A DNA stretch of 43,051 nt from a virus, in the IMG/VR virus record IMGVR_UViG_3300046675_000397, positions 1-43,051 of that record. One strand, 5' to 3'. The position numbers and the translations under genes are program-made. This document shows, piece by piece, positions 7,424 to 13,902 of the stretch. Numbering within the stretch: position 1 is the first letter of the stretch; each line of letters begins with the position of its first letter. The notes under the pieces were generated by a model. The model did no database searches and had not been told where the DNA came from. It saw only the letters and a program-made list of their open reading frames with translations.

Positions 7424-7921
7424 CTAGCTCGCCCCCCAGCTGCGCCGGGCCCGGACCAGCGCGGGACCGGGAATCTCGAGGCGCCCGCAGGGTGGCGATT
7501 CGCCGGCCGAGGAGTCGGGCAGTACGAAGCGGGGCGCATCATCGGGCGGGATCTCCGGTGGCGCCAGGAGGCGATCGTCTGACCAGCGGACGTGGGTCAT
7601 CGAACCCTCGCAGGGCCGCAGGTTGGTCAGCTCGGGGTTGACCTCCTCGCCCTCCGGCGCCCGCCAGGCCGGGCAGCTGATCACGAAGGGCACTGGCAGC
7701 GCCAGGCCGGCCTGCTTCAGTGCCCCTGGCCCTTCGAGGCCGAGCGCGAGGTAGACCTCCCACTCGAAGCCGCAGTCCTCACAGCGGTAGTTCATGGTCA
7801 AGCCGCAGAGCGAGCCCACGGCCTGGTCGATCAGCGCCGCCAGGACGGTCCAATCCTCGGCTGGCCAGGGGCCCTGTCCTTGGTCGATCCTCGCTGCAGC
7901 CTTCTCGTACTCGTTCACCAT
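7424..7921 (-). CDS. Hypothetical protein with a Cys-rich central domain, 165 aa
   Basis: ATG at 7921 overlaps the small ribbon-helix-helix-like gene in another frame. The N-terminus is helical. Residues ~44-55 carry Tyr-Arg-Cys-x2-Cys-Gly-Phe-x-Trp and further Cys residues follow at about 83 and 104, so a zinc ribbon is likely. The C-terminus is Pro-rich. No family recognised. Confidence 0.72.
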   Translation of the reverse strand: MVNEYEKAAARIDQGQGPWPAEDWTVLAALIDQAVGSLCGLTMNYRCEDCGFEWEVYLALGLEGPGALKQAGLALPVPFVISCPAWRAPEGEEVNPELTNLRPCEGSMTHVRWSDDRLLAPPEIPPDDAPRFVLPDSSAGESPPCGRLEIPGPALVRARRSWGAS

Positions 7922-8094
7922 TTCTCCCTCCCAGGATCGGCTCCGTTTTCGAGGCGATGCTTGGCCCGGCGCGCGGTTCGCTTCACGGTCGCCAGATAGG
8001 CGTACTCGCTGACGCTGATCCCGTTGGCCGTGGCTCGTTCTTCGACGAGCTGCTTGTCCTCGGCGCTCATGTAGACCGTGATCGGGACGCTCAT
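7915..8094 (-). CDS. Ribbon-helix-helix-like DNA-binding protein, 59 aa
   Basis: ATG 8094 overlaps the stop of the 71-aa gene (ATGA), and its TGA lies inside the start of the next gene (ATGGTGA). The N-terminus is a beta strand (Val-Pro-Ile-Thr-Val-Tyr-Met) followed by helix Ala-Glu-Asp-Lys-Gln-Leu-Val-Glu-Glu, a short Asn-Gly turn, then Ser-Val-Ser-Glu-Tyr-Ala and a basic tail. This is the Arc/CopG/MobC-type strand-helix-turn-helix plan. A transcription regulator of the early operon is a reasonable guess. Short but well supported by the overlaps. Confidence 0.78.
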   Translation of the reverse strand: MSVPITVYMSAEDKQLVEERATANGISVSEYAYLATVKRTARRAKHRLENGADPGREKW

Positions 8095-8306
8095 CGGTTG
8101 GCCTGGCGCTCGAAGGCCCGGTCAGCCGACCCGTAGCAGCGGGGGACGCCGCACACCCGGCAGATCGTCATCGTCTCCTCGGGCCAGCGGTATTCCTCGC
8201 CGAGGACATCGCCGAGCCGCAGCGTGATCCAACCGTGGTCGGGCAGGCGGCAGCCCTCGACAAGCTCGCGGTCGTACCCGCCGCCGAGCCAGAATTTGCG
8301 GCTCAT
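8091..8306 (-). CDS. Small Cys-pair protein, 71 aa
   Basis: ATG at 8306, coupled downstream by ATGA. Contains a Cys-x2-Cys followed five residues later by another Cys near residues 49-57, possibly half of a metal site, and a Gly/Trp-rich N-terminus. It is the first confidently called gene of the leftward accessory operon. Function unknown. Confidence 0.7.
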   Translation of the reverse strand: MSRKFWLGGGYDRELVEGCRLPDHGWITLRLGDVLGEEYRWPEETMTICRVCGVPRCYGSADRAFERQANR

Positions 8307-8572
8307 TCGGACCTGCCGGGTGGTAGCTGGCGGGCAAATGGTGGCCGGCCAGCTACCAGTTTGCTACTGGTTCGCCGGTTCCGAGCCTCGGAATCGCCCT
8401 TCGGGTGAAGTCGGCGCTGTGCGTCCAGGGCGGCCTCGATCGCCGCCCTGAAGCCGAATCGGAGGTTTCTGTCCCGAGTTGTCCCGCGTTGGGTCGGAGA
8501 CTTACTGAGTCGGGGCGATAGGTTTCCAACTGCGAGTCGCCCGCTCCCCAGGTCCAGGTCGCGGCGCCTCAT
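8303..8572 (-). CDS. Doubtful 89-aa ORF upstream of the leftward operon
   Basis: ATG 8572 has GGAG nine bases upstream and its stop overlaps the next start (ATGA), which favours coding. Against it, the product is very basic and low in complexity and carries an 11-bp inverted repeat (8321-8358) that looks regulatory. It could equally be a 5' leader/operator region. Confidence 0.4.
   Translation of the reverse strand: MRRRDLDLGSGRLAVGNLSPRLSKSPTQRGTTRDRNLRFGFRAAIEAALDAQRRLHPKGDSEARNRRTSSKLVAGRPPFARQLPPGRSE
8321..8358. repeat. 11-bp perfect inverted repeat (TGGTAGCTGGC / GCCAGCTACCA)
   Basis: Arms at 8321-8331 and 8348-8358 with a 16-base spacer. A partial further copy (ACCAGT...ACTGGT) overlaps its right side at about 8355-8371. 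There is no T-tract, so a terminator is unlikely. It lies 325 bp upstream of the integrase, as an operator or an accessory att element might. Confidence 0.45.
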
Positions 8573-8634
8573 CCGATCGTCTCCGCCCTAGCTGTGTCTG
8601 CCCAACAAATACCGAAACCTAGGGGCGTATACCC

Positions 8635-8650
8635 GTCGAGGGCCCTCGAC
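8635..8650. promoter_or_regulatory. Perfect 16-bp palindrome upstream of the integrase (operator or attP candidate)
   Basis: GTCGAGGGCCCTCGAC is self-complementary over 16 bases and ends 32 bases before the integrase GTG. Large serine integrases recognise imperfectly palindromic att sites of about 50 bp that usually lie next to their gene. A dimeric repressor site is the alternative. Confidence 0.4.
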
Positions 8651-8682
8651 ATGGCCCTTCGCCCTTCATAGCGTCGGATCGA

Positions 8683-10107
8683 GTGAATCTCGATGGCTAC
8701 ATTCGAGTATCGCGGGTCGGCGGTCGCGAGGGAGAGCGCTTTATCTCGCCGGAGGATCAGCGGGAACAGATCGATCGCTGGGCGAAGCTGCGCGGAGTCT
8801 CCATCGCCAACTGGGAGACCGACCTTGATCAGACTGGCCAGGTGTTGAGCCGGCCCGGTCTTGATCGCATCCTCGAGCGGATCCGCACCGGTCAGACCGG
8901 CGGCCTGGTCGTCGCCTACATCGATCGCTTTTCCCGCGCCGGCGTCGCCGATGCACTGAAGCTGGTCGAGCAGATCGTCGAGGACGGGGGCACCTTCGCC
9001 GCGGTCGACCTCGGCCTTGACCCGACAACTCCCTTCGGCGAGTTCGGCCTGACGATCATGCTTGGCCTCTCGAGGATGCGAGGGCGCCAGATCGGGGACC
9101 GCTGGTATGGCTCCCGCAAGATGGCGGTCGACCGCGGCGTATTCGTCGGCGGCTTTGTGCCGGTCGGGCTGCGCAAGCGGGAGGACGGACGGCTCGAGCC
9201 CGATCCGACGGTGCGCCGTGATCTGATCGCCGAGCTCTTCGGGCGCCGGGCTGGCCGGGAATCCTGGTCGAAACTCGCGGCGTGGCTCTCGGCCGAGCTC
9301 GGTGACGAGGTCAGCATCCCGCGTGTGCGAGCGGTGATCGCCAACCGGGTCTACCTCGGCGAGGTGAACGGCGGCCAGGGGCTCGTCAACCGCTCGGCCC
9401 ACAAGCCCCTGGTCGATCGCGCTCTGTTCGAGCAGGCCAACTCCGTCCGCGGTGTCGTGCCGGCGAGAAGCGGCAGGGCTTCCGGTCTGCTGTCGGGCCT
9501 TCTGCGCTGCGCCGGCTGCCGCTACGCGATGAAGGCCTCGATGAACGCGGGTGCCGGCGGCCTCGAATACAGGTGCAAGGCGAATCGCCGCGAAACGACC
9601 GAGCGCTGTCCGTCGCCGTCGTCGGTCTCGGCGCACCTGATCGACGGGCTGGTGCTCGAGCAGTTCTGGGAGTGGATCCGACGAGCCCGGGCGACCCAGC
9701 TCGAGGGCTCGAAGGCGGTCGAGGAAGCTGAGGGGCAGCTGCTCGGCGCCGAGGCGGAGCTCGATGCTGTCTTGGACACGCGGCTCTCGGAGGCTCTCGG
9801 CAGCGATTCCGAGCGCTACCTCGAGCTCATCGCCGATCGCCAGGGCCTCGTCGACGCCGCCAAGGGCGATCTCATCGCAGCCCAGCGCGCCCAGGTCGCG
9901 CTCCCGGGCAGCGATGTCGCCGATATCTGGCCGGATCTCGATCTCCATGAGCGTCGTCGTCTCCTTGCCTCAGCCCTTGACTGCGTGTTTGTTCGCCGCG
10001 GCCGGGACCTTGCGAGGCGGACGCACCTTTGCTGGCGCGGTGAGGCGCCGGACCTTCCCCGAAGCGGAGCGCGCTGGACGCCGGTCCCATTCGACTTTCC
10101 AGCGTGA
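8683..10107 (+). CDS. int: Large serine recombinase (site-specific integrase), 474 aa
   Basis: GTG start. The N-terminal resolvase domain begins Tyr-Ile-Arg-Val-Ser with the nucleophilic Ser near residue 10, and continues through the Tyr-x-Asp-Arg-Phe-Ser-Arg segment (~88) and the long catalytic helix. The recombinase domain follows (~165-260). A zinc ribbon (Cys-x2-Cys ... Cys ... Cys, ~285-315) comes next, then a coiled coil (~345-400) and the C-terminal Trp-Arg-Gly-Glu-Ala-Pro segment. It catalyses attP x attB integration through a covalent phosphoserine. It is on the opposite strand to both flanking operons. The tail overlaps a small antisense gene. Confidence 0.96.
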   Translation: MNLDGYIRVSRVGGREGERFISPEDQREQIDRWAKLRGVSIANWETDLDQTGQVLSRPGLDRILERIRTGQTGGLVVAYIDRFSRAGVADALKLVEQIVEDGGTFAAVDLGLDPTTPFGEFGLTIMLGLSRMRGRQIGDRWYGSRKMAVDRGVFVGGFVPVGLRKREDGRLEPDPTVRRDLIAELFGRRAGRESWSKLAAWLSAELGDEVSIPRVRAVIANRVYLGEVNGGQGLVNRSAHKPLVDRALFEQANSVRGVVPARSGRASGLLSGLLRCAGCRYAMKASMNAGAGGLEYRCKANRRETTERCPSPSSVSAHLIDGLVLEQFWEWIRRARATQLEGSKAVEEAEGQLLGAEAELDAVLDTRLSEALGSDSERYLELIADRQGLVDAAKGDLIAAQRAQVALPGSDVADIWPDLDLHERRRLLASALDCVFVRRGRDLARRTHLCWRGEAPDLPRSGARWTPVPFDFPA

Positions 10108-10173
10108 GCCCGTCCGCTCGTACATGATCTGAGTGAAGGTGTGCTCGAAGCTCTTGCGGGCCTCGTCGTTCAC
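9970..10173 (-). CDS. Small basic protein, 67 aa, overlapping the integrase 3' end
   Basis: GTG at 10173 overlaps the preceding stop (GTGA). The first ~30 residues are protein-like (acidic helix, then Tyr-Glu-Arg-Thr-Gly-Ser-Arg-Trp); the rest is Lys/Arg/Pro/Ala-rich. The last 138 bases are antisense to the integrase C-terminus, which is itself family-typical, so both strands appear used. It is the terminal gene of the replication operon. Confidence 0.6.
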   Translation of the reverse strand: MNDEARKSFEHTFTQIMYERTGSRWKVEWDRRPARSASGKVRRLTAPAKVRPPRKVPAAANKHAVKG

Positions 10174-10394
10174 ACCGGCTCCTCGACCGCGATCTCGGCG
10201 ACGACCAGGTCCCTGACGACCATGCCGCCGAGCCACATTTCCGGGCCCATCCGAGCCTTCACCAGGTCGTCGAAGATCTTGTCGGCGGTCTCGCGCGAGT
10301 AGGTCGACGCGCAGCGATAGCGGCCGTCCTGGAGCCAGCGGACCTGGAAGGGCATCGGCCCGTGTGGGAAGAGACGGGAGACGCGCTCGCTCAC
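10170..10394 (-). CDS. Hypothetical protein, 74 aa
   Basis: Overlaps its neighbours by four bases on both sides. It is a compact alpha/beta-looking sequence with Trp, Tyr-Arg-Cys and a helical middle, resembling small domains that bind nucleic acid or modify host functions in many phages. No specific family recognised. Confidence 0.72.
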   Translation of the reverse strand: MSERVSRLFPHGPMPFQVRWLQDGRYRCASTYSRETADKIFDDLVKARMGPEMWLGGMVVRDLVVAEIAVEEPV

Positions 10395-10600
10395 TGAGTG
10401 AAGCCCTCCAGCATCGGTTCCCGCAGGATCGATTCAAGCCGGTCGATCGCATCCGAGGCATCGCAGGACCAGTAGACCTGGGGCGGCTCTATGCGGGCCT
10501 GCCTCGCCAGAGCGGCGAGGCGATGGCGCTGGGCGGGTGTGGCCGGCCAGCGCAAGCGGCGGGTCCGCTCCGCGGCGATGAAGGGGGCGGATCGCTTCAC
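10391..10600 (-). CDS. Hypothetical protein of a small actinophage-type family, 69 aa
   Basis: After a basic N-terminus it follows the pattern Pro-Ala-Thr-Pro-x-Gln-x-x-x-Leu-x-x-Leu-Ala-Arg ... Ala-Ser-x-Ala-Ile-Asp-x-Leu. I associate this with short DNA-metabolism accessory proteins of actinobacterial phages that have no proven role. Coupled on both sides by overlaps. Confidence 0.7.
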   Translation of the reverse strand: MKRSAPFIAAERTRRLRWPATPAQRHRLAALARQARIEPPQVYWSCDASDAIDRLESILREPMLEGFTQ

Positions 10601-11397
10601 GCAGTCGCCCCTGCAGGAACGGGAAGGGCTTCCAACTCGGCAATGAGGCGGTCAGCCTCTCGGTCGAACGCCGCCGACCGCGCCGCCGACCGCGCCGACT
10701 CCGCCGCCGACCGCGCCGACTCCGCCGCCGACCGCGCCGACCGCGCCGCCGACCGCGCCGACTCCGCCGCCGACCGCGCCGACCGCGCCGCCGACCGCGC
10801 CGCCGACTCCGCCGCCGACTCCGCCGCCGACCGCGCCGCCGACCACGCCGACCGCGCCGCCGACTCCGCCGCCGACTCCGCCGCCGACCGCGCCGCCGAA
10901 ACGTTTTGCTTACCTTCAAGCGCCGCGATGACCTTCTCGATGGCGGCGACCACCTCACCTCGAATCGACTCTGGCCACTGACCGCTGAGGGGCAAGCACT
11001 CCTCCTTCAGCCGGCAAATGGCGAGGCGGTCGGCCAAGCCGTCGAAGTCGGCCCCGACCGGGATCGCCTCGGCGAAGCGGCGGGGCCACTCGGCTGCTTT
11101 CTCCTTCGGCAGCCCCTCGAAGATCTTGTCCTCCAGGTGGGCGAGCCAGGTGGGGAGGCCGAACAGCTCGGGGTAGAGCGCATGAAGGTCGTCCGTCGTC
11201 CGCTGCTCCACTGTCGCGGCCGAGTGGACTGAGCAGCCCACTGCACACCGTTCGTAGTGGCCGTTGGCCTTGCGGCCGTAGGTGCCCTGCACGATCGCGT
11301 CGGCTTTCTCGTGGGCGCCGATGTTCGCCAGGAGCACGTCCTTGGTGGGCTGCTCGCCGTGGTAGGCGCGCAGAGGTTCGGTTGTCGTCTCGGGCAT
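10597..11397 (-). CDS. Phage protein of unknown function with Ala/Ser helical repeats, 266 aa
   Basis: The N-terminal ~165 residues form a conserved-looking globular part: Tyr-Glu-Arg-Cys-Ala-Val-Gly-Cys-x-Val-His-Ser, then Pro-x-Trp-Leu-Ala-x-Leu-Glu-Asp-x-Ile-Phe-Glu-Gly-Leu and a Trp-Pro-x-x-Phe segment. Residues ~167-245 are Ser-Ala-Ala-[Arg/Glu] units, shifting to Ser-Ala-Ala-Glu-Ser-Ala-Arg heptads, then a short closing helix. I have seen this combination in phages of distant hosts; its role is unknown. The repeat should form one long charged alanine helix, probably a coiled coil. Confidence 0.82.
   Translation of the reverse strand: MPETTTEPLRAYHGEQPTKDVLLANIGAHEKADAIVQGTYGRKANGHYERCAVGCSVHSAATVEQRTTDDLHALYPELFGLPTWLAHLEDKIFEGLPKEKAAEWPRRFAEAIPVGADFDGLADRLAICRLKEECLPLSGQWPESIRGEVVAAIEKVIAALEGKQNVSAARSAAESAAESAARSAWSAARSAAESAAESAARSAARSARSAAESARSAARSARSAAESARSAAESARSAARSAAFDREADRLIAELEALPVPAGATA
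10669..10901 (-). repeat. GCC-rich 12/9-bp tandem repeat encoding Ser-Ala-Ala-[Arg/Glu]
   Basis: About 230 bp built from 12-base (four-codon) and 9-base (three-codon) units in phase with the reading frame, differing mainly at the Arg/Glu codon. Such an array can change length by slippage without breaking the frame. Confidence 0.85.
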
Positions 11398-11615
11398 CAG
11401 CTCTCCTCGCTGGAATCGTTGTCGTCGTCCTGGTGTGCGTCGAAGATCTCCTTGGCGCGCCGGAGGTTGACCGCGCAGCCCGCGTGGATCCAGCCGCGCT
11501 TCTCATCGCGCGCGATGTAGTCCTCGCCGGCGACGATCCGCCCCGAGCAGACCTTGCAGCGTCCATTCCGGCGGGCCAGCATTTCCGGGGCTTGGATGAG
11601 CTCAGCCACGGTCAC
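11397..11615 (-). CDS. Small zinc-finger protein, 72 aa
   Basis: GTG start overlapping the upstream stop (GTGA). Contains Cys-x2-Cys (residues ~20-23) followed by an Asp-Tyr-Ile-Ala-Arg strand and Trp-Ile-His-x-x-Cys (~42-47), a PARP/treble-clef-type Cys-Cys-His-Cys site. The C-terminus is acidic (Asp/Glu/Ser). Probably binds DNA ends or a protein partner; inferred only. Confidence 0.75.
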   Translation of the reverse strand: MTVAELIQAPEMLARRNGRCKVCSGRIVAGEDYIARDEKRGWIHAGCAVNLRRAKEIFDAHQDDDNDSSEES

Positions 11616-12337
11616 GCCCCCTTGCCTCCGAGACGGCGGTCGCCGCCCTCCATTCGAACCACACGGCAGCGGGCGAGCCGGGACATCAGCGGCTCGCCGA
11701 AGCGCTCGCCGATCTCGGAGAGCTTCAGGTTCGTCGTCACCAGCATCGGGGCGCCAGCCTGGTCGCGGGCATCGATCGCGGAGAAGAGCTGCTCGCGGCC
11801 GAACTCGGTCGGCCGGGCCTTGTCGAAGTCATCGAGGACGACGGGACCGGAGCCGGCGAAGACCCGGACGGCCTCCAGACGGCCCTCGTCGGTGTAGGCG
11901 GAGCCGAGCCGGGCCATGGCGCGGGCGATCGAGACGTAGGTGCAGCTCCAGCGCTCGAGGCGGGTCCAACAGGCCGCGGCGGCGAGTCGCGTCTTGCCGA
12001 TGCCAACCTCGCCGGCGAGCATCAGGCCGCCGGCATCCTCGGTCTTCGCCCAGTCGGTTGCGGCTGCATGGGCAGCCTCCTGGCCGGGCGCCACCGGGAA
12101 GTACTCGAGCAGCTCGCCGCGGAGGGGGCGAGGGAGCTGGCACCTACCGCGCCGCGCGTCGCGGGCCTGGTGGCGCTCGCGCTCGGCCTGATCGGCGTCG
12201 GCTCGCTCAGCGCATTCGTCGCACAGCGCCTTCGCGGCCATCCGCCGCAGCCAGCGGGCGGCGCCGCTGTCGCCATCGGGCACGGGAAGCGTCAGCTCGG
12301 TGCCGCAACCGCTGCAGATCGTGGTGACCGTGCTCAC
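11612..12337 (-). CDS. DnaC/IstB-like AAA+ helicase loader, 241 aa
   Basis: The chosen GTG (12337) overlaps the initiator stop (GTGA); the longer upstream frame is shadow. The N-terminus has a zinc finger (Cys-x2-Cys ... Cys-x2-Cys, ~9-50), followed by a charged linker. The AAA+ core has Walker A Gly-x-x-Gly-Ile-Gly-Lys-Thr (~110), Walker B Val-Val-Leu-Asp-Asp-Phe (~170) and sensor Val-Thr-Thr-Asn (~203). It would load the host replicative helicase at the phage origin, directly downstream of the initiator gene as in the lambda O-P arrangement. No phage replicative helicase or polymerase is seen, so host enzymes are presumably used. Confidence 0.88.
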   Translation of the reverse strand: MSTVTTICSGCGTELTLPVPDGDSGAARWLRRMAAKALCDECAERADADQAERERHQARDARRGRCQLPRPLRGELLEYFPVAPGQEAAHAAATDWAKTEDAGGLMLAGEVGIGKTRLAAAACWTRLERWSCTYVSIARAMARLGSAYTDEGRLEAVRVFAGSGPVVLDDFDKARPTEFGREQLFSAIDARDQAGAPMLVTTNLKLSEIGERFGEPLMSRLARCRVVRMEGGDRRLGGKGA

Positions 12338-13203
12338 GCGGCCGGCTCCATGACCTCGTCGTAGCGGGCGAACTTCGATCCGCCGCCGCCGGGTGCGTCC
12401 CCGTTGCTGGCCTGCATGCAGCGCTCGAACTGCGCGGCGCTGCCGTAGATGACCTCTGGCCCGGGGTGACCCGACCACCAGGGCGAGCGGAAGGTGGCGG
12501 CGATGATGGCGCGGTGGGCCTCGGCAGAGAGCCCGGCGTGTTCGCGGATCCGGCCGACGATCGGGGTGAGGTGGGCGCCGACGGTGTAGGTCGTCCGCGC
12601 CGCCTGGTTGAAGGCCTCGATGATCGCCGTCGCGGTCGAGTGCTCGGAATCGGTGACCGGCTTTCGGTTGACCCGGGGACGCGCACTAGTCTGTGTTGAC
12701 GTATCCCTTGACGTATCCCCTATAGAGACCGAGTCCGAATGTTCGGACCCTTTCTGTCCGGATCCTCGGACCCTTTGTTTTCGTGCCTGGTCCGAGCTCT
12801 CGGACCCTTTCGATTTGGCATCAGTCCGAATGTTCGGACCCTTTCTGTCCGGATCCTCGGACCCTTTGTTTTCGTGCCTGGTCCGAGCTCTCGGACCCTT
12901 TCTCATCCGCTGTTCAGCCTCGGAAACGTCGCCGTCGAGGCCCGGGAGTTTCAGCCAACGGAGGCTCGGCTTGCCCCGGCCGCCGCCGCCCTCGAGAATG
13001 GCCAGTTGGCCCGTCTTCTCGATCTCGCGGAGGACTTCGAAGATCGTCGCGCGCTTCATCCGGGTCTTCCTCATCAGCTCCTTGATCCCGGACCAGGCGA
13101 TCCCATGTTCGTCGGCGCGATTGGCGAGGGCAAGCATCGTCACCCGCTGGCGCTGGGTGCCCTCGAAGTACTTCCAGACGGCGTTGTAGGCCTCAACGCT
13201 CAC
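12334..13203 (-). CDS. Replication initiator (O-like, N-terminal winged helix), 289 aa
   Basis: GTG 13203 overlaps the upstream stop (GTGA). Residues ~1-85 are a winged-helix domain typical of phage initiators (Arg-Gln-Arg-Val-Thr-Met-Leu-Ala-Leu-Ala, then Ile-x-Glu-Leu-x-x-x-Thr and a recognition helix). Residues ~100-165 are a hydrophilic linker encoded by a 91-bp duplication that carries the six iterons. The C-terminal ~100 residues are helical with Trp-Trp-Ser-Gly-His, resembling replisome organiser C-terminal domains that contact the loader. It should bind the iterons in its own gene. Confidence 0.85.
   Translation of the reverse strand: MSVEAYNAVWKYFEGTQRQRVTMLALANRADEHGIAWSGIKELMRKTRMKRATIFEVLREIEKTGQLAILEGGGGRGKPSLRWLKLPGLDGDVSEAEQRMRKGPRARTRHENKGSEDPDRKGPNIRTDAKSKGSESSDQARKQRVRGSGQKGSEHSDSVSIGDTSRDTSTQTSARPRVNRKPVTDSEHSTATAIIEAFNQAARTTYTVGAHLTPIVGRIREHAGLSAEAHRAIIAATFRSPWWSGHPGPEVIYGSAAQFERCMQASNGDAPGGGGSKFARYDEVMEPAA
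12696..12719. repeat. Two tandem 12-bp repeats TTGACGTATCCC next to the iterons
   Basis: Exact copies at 12696-12707 and 12708-12719, 13 bp from the first iteron. They are within the initiator coding region. They may be a second class of origin site, an unwinding/boundary element or a host-factor site. Confidence 0.7.
12733..12901. repeat. Candidate replication origin: six 21-bp iterons
   Basis: Copies start at 12733, 12756, 12790, 12824, 12847 and 12881. Each has G, then TCCGA or TCCGG, four variable bases, TCGGA and CCCTTT, so each contains an internal inverted repeat. Starts are 23, 34, 34, 23 and 34 bp apart. The set arose by duplication of an 80-bp block (12732-12811 and 12823-12902). 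Iterons inside the initiator gene are the lambda O plan. Confidence 0.82.
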
Positions 13204-13418
13204 GCGGGCGCCTCGGCTTCCTCGATCACCGTGTCGATCTCGACGCCCCACTCGACGGCGACCGCCATCGCCTCGTCGAGCTCGGCCTCATGTTCATCGA
13301 GCTGCTCATAGGTGAGGTCGGGGTTCTCGACAGCCCGCGAGACCTTCATCCAGGCCACCACCAGCTTGCCCCGGGCCCAGGCCTTGCGCTCCCGGGAGAT
13401 CTGGGCCCCGGACTTCAC
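13200..13418 (-). CDS. Hypothetical helical acidic protein, 72 aa
   Basis: GTG start at 13418, coupled to neighbours by overlaps. Basic N-terminal ~20 residues (Arg/Lys/Trp), then acidic helices rich in Glu, Leu and Ala. Located between the switch and the replication initiator, where lambdoid phages carry small regulators. No family recognised. Confidence 0.7.
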   Translation of the reverse strand: MKSGAQISRERKAWARGKLVVAWMKVSRAVENPDLTYEQLDEHEAELDEAMAVAVEWGVEIDTVIEEAEAPA

Positions 13419-13627
13419 AGCTCGCCCCCGAGGAGCATCTGGTGTGCGCTGTCGCGGAGGACGCGACGGACCTGGCGGGCGCTCGCGGAGAAGTAGCCGA
13501 CCCCGCGGGCGAGCGGCCTGATCGGTATTCGCCCTCGCTCAGGGGCGCCGGTGACCGTCGCCTTGAAGCGGCGGCCGCGGATGTTGACCTCGACCTGGTC
13601 GCCGGTGTGGAGGTCGGCGAGCTTCAC
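13415..13627 (-). CDS. Small beta-barrel-like protein, 70 aa
   Basis: GTG start at 13627. The pattern Leu-x-x-Gly-Asp-x-Val-x-Val-x-x-Arg-Gly-Arg-Arg-Phe-x-Ala-x-Val resembles an SH3-like/KOW-like small barrel, followed by a basic tail. Nucleic-acid or protein binding is possible; function unknown. Overlaps the membrane-protein gene by four bases. Confidence 0.65.
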   Translation of the reverse strand: MKLADLHTGDQVEVNIRGRRFKATVTGAPERGRIPIRPLARGVGYFSASARQVRRVLRDSAHQMLLGGEL

Positions 13628-13902
13628 CGAGCTGCCCTCCTGGTGTACTCCGGGGGAAGGGCGGCCTCGATCTCCGAAGGGAGGGGGTCGAAGTGCTGGC
13701 CGCCGAGGACGTGCAGCGGATGGTCCCGGTCGGCCAGCGTCGACGTGATCGGGAACTCGCGCTGCTGTGGAGGGAGGCGGTCAGAGCGATGCCGGTGGTC
13801 GTGGACCAGACAGGCCACCCCCATCGTGATCAGCATGACCAGGTCGATGATCGCCGCGAAGATCAGGAAGACGAGGGCGATGTTGAGGACGGTCGCGAGC
13901 AT
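13624..13902 (-). CDS. Small membrane protein, 92 aa
   Basis: Starts with about 30 hydrophobic residues (two short or one long transmembrane segment, residues 1-33). A hydrophilic cytoplasmic or external tail rich in His, Asp and Pro follows. Sits between the second Cro-like gene and replication genes. Superinfection exclusion or host take-over are possibilities only. Confidence 0.72.
   Translation of the reverse strand: MLATVLNIALVFLIFAAIIDLVMLITMGVACLVHDHRHRSDRLPPQQREFPITSTLADRDHPLHVLGGQHFDPLPSEIEAALPPEYTRRAAR

Noticed and set aside
8569-9948. 459-aa minus-strand ORF
   Set aside because: Antisense to the serine integrase; composition is the mirror of integrase codons and no domain is visible.
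10669-10901. GCC-rich repeat array resembling a CRISPR or structural DNA repeat
   Set aside because: No spacers. Units are 12/9 bp and in phase with the coding frame, encoding an Ala/Ser helix.
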